Made by a program: the position numbers and the translations under genes. Below, piece by piece: positions 23,864 through 37,849 of a stretch of 64,000 nt of DNA. The notes below the pieces were generated by a model. That model did not search any database and was not told where the DNA came from. It saw only the letters and a list, made by a program, of their open reading frames with translations. Each line of letters opens with the position of its first letter. Within the stretch, counting starts at the first letter, position 1. This DNA is from Motacilla alba alba (Eukaryota > Chordata > Aves > Passeriformes > Motacillidae). The stretch is from the NCBI RefSeq assembly GCF_015832195.1, contig NC_052032.1, forward strand, positions 4,346,618 to 4,410,617. Reading direction: 5' to 3'.

Positions 23864-25499
23864 AATTAAATGTATTAAATGATCAGGACAGCTTTAAATA
23901 GGAAAAAAATAGCAGAGGCACCGAACAAAGCCTAAGCAGGACAGCCCAGCCCCTCCAGGTGCTGGATGTCCATCCTTCAGAGCATCCCACCAAGTGCACA
24001 CTCCAACAGGAGCAGCCCCACCCCTCCCTGGGAACTGGGCAAGGACAAGGCACCAGCTCCTTTCTGCTCCATGGCTCTTTACTTTTTTAATAAAATTTAT
24101 CTTGAAAGTCACCAGCTGCATCCAAAGGTGATGGGCCTTCCTGAAGGCAGCATGCTCTGCAGAAACAGCAGGACACAAACATTATGTCATGCCCTCTCCT
24201 TGGCATATTGCCCACACAATGGACTGTGATGTCACCAGGACTCCCTGATGTCAGAGAGCTGTTCCCTGGGATTTTGGTGTCTCTGCCCCTGTTTTCTTTC
24301 AAGCACTTCACCATCATTAAGAGAGACATTTTTGGGCATGTCTGTATGTGCTGCAGACAAATATTAGTAGCTGTCAGAATGAGTGTGAACCAAACCAGAC
24401 AGATTTTAGGCCTTGTCTAGGTAAGAAACAAGTTCTGTGTTAGCCCTTAATCTTCCAGAGCCCTTCCAGATGCTCCAACAACAGAGCTGTTGGTTTGGGG
24501 GTTTTGTTTTGCCCTGCCTTTCCTTTTTCCAGCCCAATTGTCCCAGCCACTGGCTGCACAGAGTCCTGATTATCTCCAGTCCTCAGGATGATGGCTCTTC
24601 CAGGCTCCTGTGAGCCCTGGATCCTGCAAACAATGCCAAGGGACAGGGCTGAGCATGACAACAGCACTGTAATGCTTATCTTGTTCTGCCAGATCAGGCT
24701 TTATATGAGCCTGTGCGGGGTATCTGTGATTATGGTAGGGTCAGTGATATTTCATTTCCAGTCTGTGCCCTCAAAATGCCAGACAGCCCCAGGCTGAGCA
24801 GTGCAATATTCCTTTAGCACTTCCCTCTGCAGCTTGGCCTCTTCCCTATCTAGGCCAGCATGAAGAAGTCACTCTTCAAAGCTGAGCTTTTCAAAGGACC
24901 TGCAAGAATTAGTTTCCTGTGAGGGTTTGGCACTCATCCCCCCTAATCTATTTAAAAAACCTCCAGTCTGTAGATTTAAACTAGTTCCAAATTAGACAGA
25001 GGCTGAAACTCTGCCATGAAAGAGAGGGGGGAAAAAAAAAAAAAACCAACAACAAAAAACCCTAAAAATTTAATTCCAGAAAAGTATGAAAAAGAAATCA
25101 CCTAAGCTGAAAGTCCAACAGCATTTTGCATAACAACCAGGCATTAGACAGGCTCACTTATGACAGCTGGCAGGTGAATGAGATAAATAAATTGACTATT
25201 GATCTATTGATAAATGCTGTGCTGTCTGCAGCAGCTTTATTGCTATAAGGGCGTTTACCTGGGTAGGACTGAACCAAGGGGAGGACAATCAGAGTTTGAA
25301 TCATTCAACAGAGTCCTATGGCAGAAATTAAGCAATGCTGTGGGACTACTTCCTCCTCCACCAGGCTCCAAAGGACAAAGGAAGAATCTCCTGTTGCTCT
25401 TCCCCTTGGTCTGTGCTTTGGCTGTATGGGAACATGTGGCATAGACAGAAAAAATGCCCCAAACCATGCAGTCTTGTGCTGTACCAATTGGTTGGGGGG

Positions 25500-25640
25500 G
25501 AACAAGAAAAAACTACAAATAACTCCAACAAAACAAAGAAAAAGCCAAACAAAACTAACACAACACAGAAAAATAACCCAACAAAAATACCCCAATTGCC
25601 AAAACAAACAATAAATCCACCAAAAAACCACTCAACAAAC
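25500..25640 (+). repeat. A/C-rich strand-asymmetric tract
   Basis: Over about 140 bp the plus strand is dominated by a and c (caacaaaacaaag, ccaaacaaaactaacacaac, ccaccaaaaaacc), with very few g or t. It is the strand-opposite counterpart of the T/G tract at 44397-44510. Confidence 0.7.
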
Positions 25641-28384
25641 GAGACCTTTTCACAGAGATGTGTTTATTGGGACTCTAGGAGATTAGAGGATTACACCCTC
25701 CATTAAGTCCCTCCTCCTGTGGCTAAGTAGTACATGAAAATATTTAAATCTTTTGTAACCAAGTTTGCAATGGAAGACAGGCAAGGAGAGTTTAGTTTAT
25801 AGAGCAGATAACAAATCACCCAGGGGTGACTGGCCCATGCCAAGTCCTGGTGAGCCCCTGTGACCCCATGGACCCTGTCAGCAAACGGTGCCTCCCCTGC
25901 CCCAAAATTCACCATGTGGACTCAGAGACTGCCAGTGCTCCTAGGAGCACAACAGCACCAATCAAAGGCTGTAACAAGAACACAGTTTGGAACAAATCAC
26001 TTCATTAAATTACACTTGCTTCATTTCCTGAAGATAGAGGTGTGTGTGGACCACATGCTTTTTTCCTAATTTTAGCTGTAGCAAGCTGATAACCTCAGCC
26101 TGTGACACCACAGCCCCAAACTTTGCTCTGTGCTTATCATGATTCACAGTTTGCTCAGATGAAAAAACTGAGAAATGTGCCCTTGAACCTCAATTCCTCA
26201 CGTTGCAGGTAAGGGTACCCGACTGCTGCACCGCCGGCAGCTTAGGCACGGCGTTTGTCAATACTGGGAAAGTAATATCAGAAATTTAGCCTTGATTGCC
26301 CTTTTTCTCAAGAAAAAGCACTGAATTTTCTCCAACACAGCATGCAGCTATGTTTCAAAACTCGAGCTGTTGTCAGAAAATGGAGCTATCACCCCTCCTC
26401 CGGTCAGTTGTGCTGCTCACTTGGCAAAGGCTCAAATTCACTGATTTAGGAGGGGGAAGAAAAAGAGCAGAACATGATGCTTAAATACAAAGCTGCTCCT
26501 GCCTCCTCTATCCAGCCGAGCCCTCCAGGTGCTCCTGGCAGAGCCACCTGGGCACAGCTGCCAGGCTTGTGGGCAGAGCAGGCAGGGATGGGAAAGTGTC
26601 CCCTGTCGCCCACCCCTGGGCCCTGAGTCATCCTCAGCTGATGGAGACACCACTAAGCACTCCAGGCAGGAGCTGTGGGTGGCTGGGATGCCTAAAGGCC
26701 ACCAGTTGGCAAAGTCACCTGTTCCCACCAGGGATCCTTCACTGCAGGGCAGCTGAGGAGGGCTTTGTCCAGATAAAGTGCAGTGAGGAGGGTCCAGCCC
26801 TTGTCCTGCCACCCTTCAGATGGAAAGGTATGCTCCAGGCTGCACAAGGAGGATCTGCAGGGAAGGGAACTTGCAGGGGTGCAACAGGACAGGCGGACTA
26901 AGCACTGCCTGCTCACAAAGATCCAGCAGATGGCCACCAGGCTCAGAATGGCACAGGGGATGGGATTATCCCATATCCTCCTACCCTCATACCCTCCACC
27001 ATCTCAGCCATTGCAAGGGGCCTTGCAGGAAGCTTCTGGGAGTACATGGCAGAGGTAGGAGAGAGCAAGTGAACAAAAACCGTGTCAAAGTAGTAAAATA
27101 AAGCCACACTTCCCTCCCACTTTGATCCTTGCCACTTAATTTCCGTAGTGTTGGGACATTACGTCCTCTGAGTCGGTTTAGGAGGAAACAGTGGTTCCTC
27201 CTCAGGACCCTCAGTTCTGTGCCCTCACCCTCAGAGCTGGGGTTCCACATCCCTTTGGTTTCCAAGGCGTGCTGTTCCACTCAGGCCACTGGCCAAGGGT
27301 TGCTTTTCAATAGTCAAGCAGGAATATCCACAGTGGCTGTATGCAGAGGATGTCCCCTCTCAGTATAGGATTCAGATGGTGACTGGGTCTGAAATTACTA
27401 GCAAATAGCATAAGAGGTTAAGGGCTAAAAAAAATTAGGCTGCAGACTATAGCTGCAGCAAGACTCGAGTCATACATAATCAGAGACATTTGTGCTTTGC
27501 TCAAGATTAAAAAAGAAAAAAAAAGTCCCCAACAGCCTATGACATTTCAGAATTACAGTAAAACTGAAGAAATTTTCTCTAGGAAAAAGGTGACCCATTT
27601 CCTCAGACTACATCCCTCTTTAGCAAAAAAACTGAACACAAGCTGTGAGAAAGCCTTGAATATTCCCTGGTTGCTCCAAAATCTCATTTCTACAAAAATC
27701 AGTTTTGATGTATTTAATTTTCATTCCTAGTCATGCCATTTCAAACTCAGGCATGTTTTGATGGAGGAAATAAAAAGACTGCAATAAAATAAAAATTCAC
27801 AAACTCATGAAGAAAGGCAATCTCTTTGCATGCTGCAAAGTGGCCTGCAATGAAAAGATAACCATGCTTTTTATGCAACACTTCATAAAGAAAAAGCTTT
27901 ATTTTTGTCCTGTCCTAGCTAGTGAACAGGGACTTGTGAATGCAAATGCTTTTGTTTCCTGGGATCTGTTTGTGAAGCTCTGAGGCACTTGGTTATTCAG
28001 GCACAAGCTTGGCAATTTCCCCATCATGAGTCATGTTTTCTTTAGCTGTTATTTGTGACTTTGACATGTGGATCTCAAAGCACCTTTAAACAAATGTGTC
28101 ACTGTAGATGGAGAAGCTAAAGCAGCAGGAGATGAACAACTTTTCCAAGGAAGAGATCCAGAATATAGCAGAACCATGAAGAAGATCCACACAGATGTAG
28201 AGACAGGGCAAAGTATTTCACCAGCAAGGACTAAAGTAGATGGTGGGGTCATGGCTGAAGTTGCTGCTCTGTTTCCCTGCCCAGGGCTCAGTTCATCTCT
28301 GCTTCCACACCTCACTCAGGGTGCTGATGATGTGCAAACACAACCCCACATCAGCTGCAGAGAACAGGAACAGGGCCAGAACCA

Positions 28385-28590
28385 CTAAATCATTGAATTT
28401 GGTAAAGACCTCCAAGACCATGCAGTCCAACAATCACCCAGCAATGTGGTGGTACCACATTAACCCTGTCCTTAAGTGCCATATCCACACAGTTTTTGAA
28501 CCTTCCAGGGATGGTAACTCCACCACTTTCCTGAGCAGCCCCTCCAATGCCTGCTGTTCCACAATTCCTAATACCTGAAACATCCCCTGG
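28385..28590 (-). mobile_element. CR1 LINE 3' fragment
   Basis: The plus strand has aaatcattgaatttggtaaagacctccaagaccatgcagtccaac, then cagggatggtaactccaccactttcctgagcagcccctccaatgcctg. Both blocks are reverse-complement CR1 landmarks in the expected order. Confidence 0.85.
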
Positions 28591-28954
28591 TGCAACTTGA
28601 GGCCATTTCCTCACTTTCTGTCAGAAATATGGCTGTTAAAAATCACCACTGCGCAGATTCCCAAATCCCAGCCCTTTATGGAGGACACAAAAGCCATGTG
28701 CAAGCAGTGGAGTGAGCTGCAGTCATGCCACAGGGAGGATGTTGGACCTGCCCAAAAGCGAGAGGGATCAGATGCCCACCCCTGGCACTTGTCATCTCCC
28801 ACGTAGTGGTGGGGAAATCCTTTGCTGAGTCTGGGTGGGAACTCCTGGAGGGTTGGCTCTTCCCCTCTCTCCTATGCTGCTCTCTTCCATGGCAGACTTC
28901 TTGATTTGTGTTGAGTTAAAAGACAGGATCCTTCTGAGGATGAAAATTCAGCCT

Positions 28955-29078
28955 GAGGGCATCAGATGCTGCAGAGAAGATGAGGAGTGACCCCAAGGTA
29001 TCCCTGCCTGTGGCAGAGGATTGAAACTGGGTGATCTTCAAGGGCTCTTCCAACCCAAACCATTGTGGCATTCCATGA
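28955..29078 (+). mobile_element. CR1 LINE 3' end
   Basis: The tail ggtatccctgcctgtggcagaggattgaaactgggtgatcttcaagggctcttccaacccaaaccattgtggcattc matches the CR1 3' terminus in plus orientation. It lies 365 bp after an opposite-oriented CR1. Confidence 0.75.
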
Positions 29079-32000
29079 AAAACCTCCCCTCATGGCTGTT
29101 TCAGGAGGGGAGGATTGGGCAAAGTTAAATTATCAGTTCTATTCTAATTCCAGATACACACAGACACCTGAGTTAGGGATTGTGTGCTATTGCACATCTG
29201 AGCCTCTGCTCCCAAAGAATGAACTGAACCCCAGAATTCAGAAGCACATGCATATGTATATATTTATCTACTGAGCAAAACAACAATATCTGCAATGCTT
29301 TTTATTTGCCTTCTGTGTTTTGAGATTTAAAGACTTGTATTTTCTGGCTTTCCTCCGCAATCCTAAAAGACAGCCTATTCTTATTTTTTAAATGGAAGTT
29401 GTGAGTTATACAATTATATGACTCAAGCCTGGAGTGCCTAAAGAAGACAGGAAAAAAGCAAATGTGAATCCCCCAACTCTTACAAATACCAGAGGAACAG
29501 AAAATAAAAAGCCATATCTTTGCAGTCTGGTAGAGAGCAGGTCCTGATCTTTTCTCCTACTGACTGGAAACCTCACAATCCCCAGTGCCTGAGCAAGTGC
29601 CAGGAGGAAGGGGCACAGGAGAACAGATGCTTCCTTGCCCTGGGCTAGGTCATTATCCTTGGCATACAGCTCTGCCCTCTCTGCTAGGATAAATCCCCAG
29701 AGTAGTTGAGTGATGCTCCAGCCAGTGGGATGTGTTTCAGCACTTCTCTCCACACCAAGGCATCCAGCTTTCATCTTTCTCCTTCCCTTCCACACAATTC
29801 CCAGCCTTCCTTTCCATTTTTCTCTTCCCCAGCTCCTGCAGTGTGCAGAGCAGGACGGACACAGGGTCCCACACACTATATTCCTTGTCAGGGCAAAGAA
29901 CCTGATATAAACTTCTCCCAACCTGGAAACCTAATGGAGGGCAGGGAGGCTCCTAAAACTGTGGGAGGAATGAATTATCCGGCTCTGTGCAAGAGCAGCA
30001 CCCAGAGGCCTCCACAACAAGTGCACGTTTATCTCACCAGGATCTGTCCCTGCGCCAGTCCTGCTCCTTCCACTGCCACAGCCAGAGCCCAGCTGCTGCC
30101 AAATCCCATCTCCACGTACAGGGAGACACTAAAGTGTCTTAGTGCAGCTCTGATGGTGTTCCTGGTTTAACTTATCCCCAACAGGAGACAGCTCTGGGTA
30201 TTCCCACCTCCCCTGCCCATCTCTCCTTGCCCCACTTTTCCCTGTCTCTGGAAGGGCAGGTGGTGCCTGTATTTAAAGCCTCAATCTTCCTGGGCACTGG
30301 ACCGTGCCCAGCAGCGCACTCATCACCAGGGCTGAGTTTCACAGACTGATTGTTTTCTGATTCTGTTTGGCATTTTATCCTGGCTGCATAGAAAACTTAT
30401 TATAAAATCATATTTGTGTTCCATAGATTATATCTGTGGCTCACTGCAGCGCGAGTGCTGAGCCTGACAGGCAGAGTCAGAGACCAAGGTGACAGGGACT
30501 GAGCTGCAGTGCAGTCGTGGTGCTTGCAGGGGACAAAACAAGAGCCCCCTGGTCAGCCCTGGGTTATCCTGGGGGTGGGATGGGTGGGATAACTGTTAAT
30601 AATTAGCTGTTGCAATTCTCCTGGGCAGATCCATGCCATATGTCACAAATAAATGTTCTACACACAGAATAGTTTCATGTTAAATGACTGCAACAGTCCC
30701 CACTGCTATTAAAAATCTGTTGGTGTTTCTTGTAGATAGTCCCAGCTTAGAGCTGCTGTTCATTTGCACCTGTATCGAGTCTAACAGCCTGTGATTGAAC
30801 CAGAAAAAATATTTAGGATTTTGGCTGTTCCTTGGGTTCTGGGAGCAGTCAAGACTTGAGAGATGCAGACTGCAAAGAGAGCACCCCCAGTGTCCCCGAG
30901 GTTTAGGATTTCATGTTGTCCTGCGAGTTCAGCCAGGAGACACCCTTGGAGCTGCATATGGCACAGAAGTGGAGGCAGCCATCCCTTCTAGCCACGGGTT
31001 TGCCATGTTCCTCCCAGCTCCATCCCCTGCTCACCTCCCAGCCGTGCACAGGGGGTCTCACTGGTGGCATTCAACCTTCCTCCCCTCGGCCTCTCTCCTA
31101 GGGAGAGCTAAACATGCAGACTCACATTTTGCCTACTGCTTGGCAAAAAATGTTCCCCAGACAGGGAATGTGTCCACAGAGAAAGATCAAGAAAAAAAAG
31201 AAAGTTTCACCTCTGGAGAAACAACTAGACATGGTGTGATGGGCTTCTTGGAGAGGTGGAAAAATGTTCCAGCCTCCTCTCCAGAGTAGTTTCTTCTCTC
31301 TAGAATACACATTTCAGAAGGGAGCTCCTCTGTTTCCTGAGCACAAACAGGTCTGCTGGATTTTCCTGCCCACTTCAGCTAAAAACAAGAGGTACCCCCT
31401 TGTTCACAAGTTCATCACAAGATGCTGGTGGTGCCAGAGGCTTTCACCAGCACATCAGTGGAACTGGCCAGCTGGAACAACCCTCGTGTATCTCTCCATC
31501 TCATTGACTCTTTGTTCCATTTCAGACTCAGCTGAAATTGGATCTTTTATCTCTCCTCCCTTGCCTGTGACTCTTATTTTCCCCCTCATACTGTATCTGC
31601 TGCTATTTATGATTTATTCTCTGTCTCTGTCCTATTTAATGCTGCAAAATGGTTGGGATGATGGTTCCTGTGGGTGGTGGAAGAAAGCAGAGGGACCCTG
31701 TCCTTCACCCATCACAGAGGAAGTGGCTGAGCACATCCCAGCATTGTGGGAGATGGGAACCCCTCAGCAGCACCTGAACTCCTTACTGCCCAGCCCTGTG
31801 GAATGCCACAGTGCCATTGAGGGACACGGTTATCAGGAATCCTGGCTAAAGCAAGGAGCCTCCAGGATGAGGGGCTGCTCTCCTCACATTGAGCTGGGGG
31901 CACACCTCACTCCAAAGGGACTGCATGCCCTTTCCTGAGAGGCAGCTGGGGTGTCCCACCTGCCATTGTACAGTCTGCATCCAGGCTCTGAGTGCCCACA

Positions 32001-32686
32001 GCTCCTCACCCTTTCAGGATGTGCAGGCTTCAGAGCAGACATGACGAGTGTCTCTGGGAGGCTTCTTCCTACACTGGGATTTTTTATCACGCGAATGCCA
32101 CGCTGCAGCTGGCTCTGGGAAGTCTTCTGCCCACACACTAAATAAATTCTGGTGTGGTGCTCTGCTTCTCTATGGAAACCGTACCCTGCATTTCTCTCCA
32201 TAGGATTTTTCTCATTTCAGGCTCCATAATAAATTAACGAGAAGATGTTTTCTTTACACCAACCATAGGAGAGACACTTTTCTGTACTCGATTAATCTTT
32301 AGTGATCTATATTAAATATTTATCTGAAGAAACGAGGCCTGTATTGCAGCAACATTTTCTATTATGAGACTTTATCATATCAAAAGATATTTTCCTGGTG
32401 CTGACTCCTTCATCTGTACCCAGCCAGCGTTTCCAATGGAAGGGTAACTTTTTTTTTTCCCCTTTCTCTCCCAGTGACCTTTTCCTTCCATAACAAGCTG
32501 CTGATATGTTAGAATTTACTGGGTTATAAACATTTTTTATCGAGTAGGAGGGAGCTGGGTGATTTGGCACCAGCTTCCCTAATAAAACCCAGGGGAGAGG
32601 CTGCAGTGTTTGACTCCAATAAAGGCCTGGAAGGAGCTGCAACCTTCTGGGATGCTGGTCACGAATGACAAGGGGAGTTGGGAGTG

Positions 32687-32946
32687 TCAGTCACGTAGCT
32701 TCACTCTGCTGAGGCACTTCTGGAAGGAGTCCAGCTCGCTGGCACAGGAGAGGGAGCTGGGAGGGACCTGGTAAAAGACTGCTCTGTTCTCCCCCAGTAT
32801 TTCTGAAATTGTGTGATTTATCACATGGAGCAGTGAGCTGGGAGCTCTAAAGCCTCCTGTGCAGCAGCTGTGAGCTGGGGAGACACTGAACAGTTGAGAT
32901 AACTCGGAGGGGATGAGGACCTTGGTGTTGGGCTCAGACACTGGTC
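32687..32946 (-). other. Exon-like open frame after a strong acceptor, function unknown
   Basis: Within intron 2 the minus strand has TTCTCTGTGTTCTTGCAG directly before 32946, then a frame open for about 86 codons to TGA at 32689-32687. The translation includes VLIPSELSQLF, HVINHTISEILGEN (with an NHT glycosylation sequon) and SELDSFQKCL, which looks more protein-like than other intronic frames. I do not recognise it. It needs a preceding exon ending in phase 1. Joined to BRINP1 exon 2 (phase 2) it would instead stop after three residues past Arg73. No AATAAA was seen close downstream. It may be chance, a conserved element or a terminal exon of an unknown transcript. Confidence 0.2.
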
Positions 32947-35035
32947 CTGCAAGAACACAGAGAAGTCAGATCACAGTTTGATTTTGAATAAGTGGGTGGA
33001 TTTTCCTACCTGAGGTAGACTAGCATTGACTAGAGATAATCAGAATTAAGGCTGATCTATTGAGGCAGTGCCTAAAGGAAACCCAGATGCAATATTCTGC
33101 TTTATTCAGGTCCTGAATAAAACCACATCAAAAGGAGATGGTCCAAGTTCACCAAGAGCTCCTAACCTGCCACACCTCTGCCTCCCAAGGGAATGGAGCT
33201 TTAACTGGTCAATAACTAAGACACCAAAAAACTGAAAAAATCACCTCAGGACTAGATATACACACATTAAAAATGTTTAGTTCTGATGATATATGACTGA
33301 GCTGTTATTTTGACAAATAGCTAGTGAATAATATATCTGATGAACTGCATAATATTTTACTAATGATTAATTTATTCATTCCAAACAAACAAACAAAGCC
33401 CAGCCTTTTCCTCCACTATCCTAAAGAACTCTAATGACTGCAAAGAGCTTTGAGATCCCTGGATGAGCCGTATCTGTTATTCCTCCTTTTATCATTGTGT
33501 ATTTCTAATGATTTATTACCAGGGAGAATAAATTCATGGCTTATGTTATGGATGGCCTCATTTCAGATTGCAGCAGATCCTGTTTAAAAATTCCTGATTT
33601 TTTAATGCCCCCTAAAATCTACAGGAATTTGGTACTTAGGCAGTTATTTACCCACACAATGTGCTTAAATACCTTTTTTAAGTCTGGGCCAAGCTTATCT
33701 GAAACATTCTGACTGGAGAAACGTTGTTTGGGATGCTGTCCCTAGGGTTAGTTACCACAGGATATTTACTACAGGCCCGAGGTCTGTGAGATTTAGTGGA
33801 GGATTGCCCTGCCTGTGCTTTTCCCTCTCCCTCACTCCCAATCCCATTCAGAAATACAATTTCTGTGAGTTCTCAGAGAAGATAAAGGACCAAAGAGCAA
33901 GAGCTCTTCCTCGGAGCTTTCCTGTGAGGGTGGGCTGATTGATTACGGATCAGAGGCTCTTCCAGCTTCCCTTCCTCAATGAAAAATTGAGAGCTCTTAA
34001 AAATTGAATAAAATATGCCATTCTGAGAAGGATTTCCACTGGCACAAGCACAATAGGAGGTAGTAGTGAGTTGCTCCATATTTCTGTGTGCTCTGGCTAA
34101 TCCTTTACTGCTCAGTCCCTGTGCACTCTCCCCGTGGCACCTGAGGATAACTCATCTGTAATTGGTAAGGGCTCCAGTTCTGTGTCTCCAGACAAAGCTT
34201 AAATCGCTCACGTTTGGGAGAGCTCCAGCTTCAGCTGTGGCTGGAGCTGCCCAGGAGAGGATTCCTTTCGGTAGCTGCTTTCAGGCCTGCAGAATCTGGC
34301 TTTGTTCCATGTTGGAAGAATCTGGAACAGCTTGTAATGTTTTCACTAGACACAATTTTGTCAAAATAGCTCTTTTCTTAGATCTCTTGCTCTCACCATA
34401 GTCACTGGTGACCAGAGCAGATAGGATATCAAAAATATGTTGAACCCAATTCATCAGCCTGAAACACTCTTCTGCTAACAAAATAAAGCATTTTGACAAA
34501 ACCTTACTGTGGAGAAAATATTTTTCTAGCTCACCGAGACAATTTTATTGCACCTAAAATACAAAGACTTTTCCATTCTGTTATTTGTTTCCCTCCACCC
34601 TCGTAGATTTTCATCAGTTCTGCTCCTCTTTCAGTGCGCAGTCCCTAAGACTATGAGTGAAAATCCTACTTCAGTCTTACAAACACTTGCAAGACCTTGA
34701 CAGGGAGCTGAGATATTTCTGTGCCAGCTCACAGGCTGCCACTGTGCATAGGAGATCTTTCCCTTTGGATGCTCTCTCACAATTTTGCAGGAGATGGTCA
34801 CCAACAGAGCTGATATGTTCAAGGGGGAGATAAAATACTGTCTTTTTTAAAGACCTGATCCAAATATCTCAGTTCCCCGGAGTGAAAACAATAAACTTAT
34901 TTTTATGACTCTTCTGCAGGAGAAAATTAAGTCCAAGTACAGTTGGCAATTATCCTGTAAGCTTATTATATAGTAGCATTCAGCCTCTTGCACACTCTTG
35001 GTTCCTCTTCTTTTTACGTGCTGGAAGAGCTGGTA

Positions 35036-35071
35036 ATTTCTGTCCCTCATTACATTTCTGTCCCTCATTAC
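35036..35071 (+). repeat. Perfect 18-bp tandem duplication
   Basis: The unit atttctgtccctcattac occurs twice in tandem without mismatch, in intron 2. Confidence 0.9.
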
Positions 35072-35369
35072 ATGACAGAGTCATTTCACAGGGAAGCATT
35101 CTTAGATTTCATTTAATCCACTGTGGGCTGTGCAAGATGCTGCAGACACCTCAACAGCTGTGTGCACCTCAAACATCAGTGGTTCCGTGGGCACGGAGTC
35201 ATTTCTGAGTGACCAGCAGAGCCCTGTTGGCTCTGTCAGCTCCCCACCCCTCAGTGTGTGTGGCTCCTAAACAGAATGACAGAGCCTGAGCAAACCTGCA
35301 TGGGGAAGGCAAGTGGAGATCCCTCTTCATCTCACCACACCAGCATCCCTGCTCCTGTGTCTGCAGACA

Positions 35370-35542
35370 TTCCAGGCGTATTGCTGTGGATGCCACACTC
35401 CTGGAAGTGCCCAAGGCCAGGCTGGATGGAGCTTGGAGCAGCCTGGGACAGTGGAAGGTGTCCCTGCCCATGGCAGGGGCTGGAACTGTTTGTTTTCTTT
35501 AAGATCTCTTCCAACCCAAAGCATTCTGTGATTCTGTGATGA
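35370..35542 (+). mobile_element. CR1 LINE 3' end
   Basis: The block cccaaggccaggctggatggagcttggagcagcctgggacagtgg is followed by ccctgcccatggcaggggctggaac, ctcttccaacccaaagcattctgtgattctgtgatg. It ends in the short direct-repeat tail (attctgtg units) characteristic of CR1 elements. Confidence 0.85.
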
Positions 35543-36940
35543 ATAAAGAGCCCATGAGTGGTGCATATGCCCATAGAAATATTGGCACAATTCATTTCAA
35601 CATTCAGAGGCTTCTTTCAGATCAATCCAGTTCATCTGAGGTCATCAAACCATTAGCAAAACTTCAGCTGTGGCATTGCTAACGTAGCCACAAGTGCTTG
35701 CTCCCTGTGTAATCCCGTGTTAGGATGGAAGATTCTGGAATATATTTCTCTCTGGGTTTGCAGTGCTATTGCTCTGTGGCCTGGTCTCCCTGCTTATGCA
35801 TGCTGAGGAGATTTGCTATTATGAATTGCACCACAAAACTACCTTCAAACTCAAATTTAATAACCTAAGTATTATGAAGATCAATATTATGGCTATTCTC
35901 ATTCATATGATTAACATTAATATAATTTGGGGAAATATTTATGCTGCAGTAGTGACTGGAGACCTGAATTAAGAGGAGATCCTCAGCAACTCCACAGAAG
36001 AAAAGACACCTTTGTCTCCAGATGAGCACTGAAATGCAATACTCCATCTCTGAGTCTCCATGAGCTCGGATATTTTCTGTAAGTTACCTAATAAGATAAC
36101 AAACCAGCCTTACAATCCCTACAGCCACACTGGTGACAGTTTGAAAATCATGAGTCAAGCTCAAAAAAAGAATTAAGAGATTGGTTTTAAAATTCATGAG
36201 ACTTTTAAAATCTGATAAACTTCAGGGTTTTTTTTTCTTCTTTTTTTTTCCCTTCTGCTTTCTGAGTATGTAGGAGTCGTATTATCAAGTTTTCCTCTGC
36301 AATTATGAGGGCCGTAAACTTACTTTAAAAATTGAGTTGAGACATTTACATAATCACAGGACTCTGAAAGTGTGGGCTTTGAAGAGACATTAAATAGTCT
36401 TGAGATACAGTTCATCATGTGACTTGGCAACACTCGCTGCTGAACAGTACAGCACAGACTCCAAATATCAAATACTCCCAAGGAACAGAGAGGAGTCTTT
36501 TATGGGTGGGAGGGGGGAATCTGACACTTTCACAGTCTGCACATGAATGGGGGAGAAGGGGTGGAACACAGGGGAAGGAAAACAAGGAGAACAAGGAGTG
36601 TGGGACTATTCATTTTGCTTTAATCAGAGATGAAGCTAAAAAACTTCTTGTCTTATTCCCATATTTCCTCCTTGCCCTTAACCATGCAACACACGCTTTG
36701 CCCTGTGTGCCGAGCTCTCTGATTAGCCTAACCCTGGCTGTGCACCTGCACTCCCCAGGGACAGCCCCAGACATTTGAGGGGAGTTAAAACTAATGTTCT
36801 TTCTGGGGTTTTCACTCAAGAGCTGGAAGGTAACACTGACATTTTTAATGCTGAATACTCACTGGGCAGGTTTGCCTTTGCTGTAAAGGAAATAACCAGT
36901 ATGAGAGAAAGGGGAGGGAAAGCAAAGTGAGGTTGGGTGG

Positions 36941-37062
36941 GAGTGCATGGGCTATGAAAACACCTTTCAGGGGTGCATGGACAGTGAAAATACCTTTAAG
37001 GGGTGCATGGACAGTGAAAAACACCTTTAAGGGATGCATGGATTATGAAAGCAATTTTGCAG
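36941..37062 (+). repeat. Four-copy 30-bp minisatellite
   Basis: Tandem units sit at 36941-36970, 36971-37000, 37001-37031 and 37032-37062, each built on g(g/a)gtgcatgg..tatgaaaacacctttaag, followed by a fifth partial unit. Unit lengths are 30, 30, 31 and 31. The outer copies are the most diverged. It lies in intron 2. Confidence 0.85.
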
Positions 37063-37849
37063 GGATGCACAAGCTTTGCTCTCCTGAGATAACACAGCTT
37101 CTCCCACCTGCAGGCTGCCATGGGGTGGAAGTGTCCCTCACTGGTCAGTGCATCCTCATCCAGCCTGAATGCCCCGAGTGCTCTGTGATGTTCAGATCTC
37201 AAATCAGCACTCAAACCCAGCCCACGCTGCAGCAGAGCTGCCAGTCACTACCAGCCCATGAAACCTGTCTTTGCAGCTTGCCAAGAGACACTTTTATTGC
37301 AGGAATGACAAGCTCCAAGTGTCAGGACGCTTCACTGAGTCAGAGTCCTGAACTGGTCCCAGCTGTAAGTAACAGGGGAACTCTTCCAGCAGCTTTTCCA
37401 TGACACTCACTCAGGGGAATGAGAGGTTGTTGCAATATCAGGCATTTGGGGGCCTGCAGACCCCAGTGAGAGCGCAGCCATCAAATGGGGTTCTCCTTCA
37501 ACAAGCCTTGTGTGTCCCTGGGAGATGGAGAGCATCCAGAGGCTTGTCCTTAACCGGCCTCTAGAATGCCTGGTAGTTCCCTACCCTTGCTGAAACTGAA
37601 GGCAGGAGAAAGCACAATGTAGGGGTTTGGGCCAGCAGGTGTTGATAAAATGGGACATTAAAGGTGTCCCTTCAATTTGGGCTAAGGAACTCCAGGAGGC
37701 AAAACACCTCCTGCCTCAATCCCAGAGCAGAGGATTTCCCTGCTGCTGCCTAAAAAGTGCTGTGCACCATTGGCAGGTTCAGTTAGGCAACTCTCACACC
37801 TCCAGACATTATTCCTGTGAAACTTGTGTGAAACCTGGCCCAGAAAAGC

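Noticed and set aside
31264..31938. 224-codon plus-strand frame with a hydrophobic segment
   Set aside because: The membrane-like stretch comes from a run of ctcttatttt-type pyrimidine-rich sequence; no family, no splice context, antisense to BRINP1.
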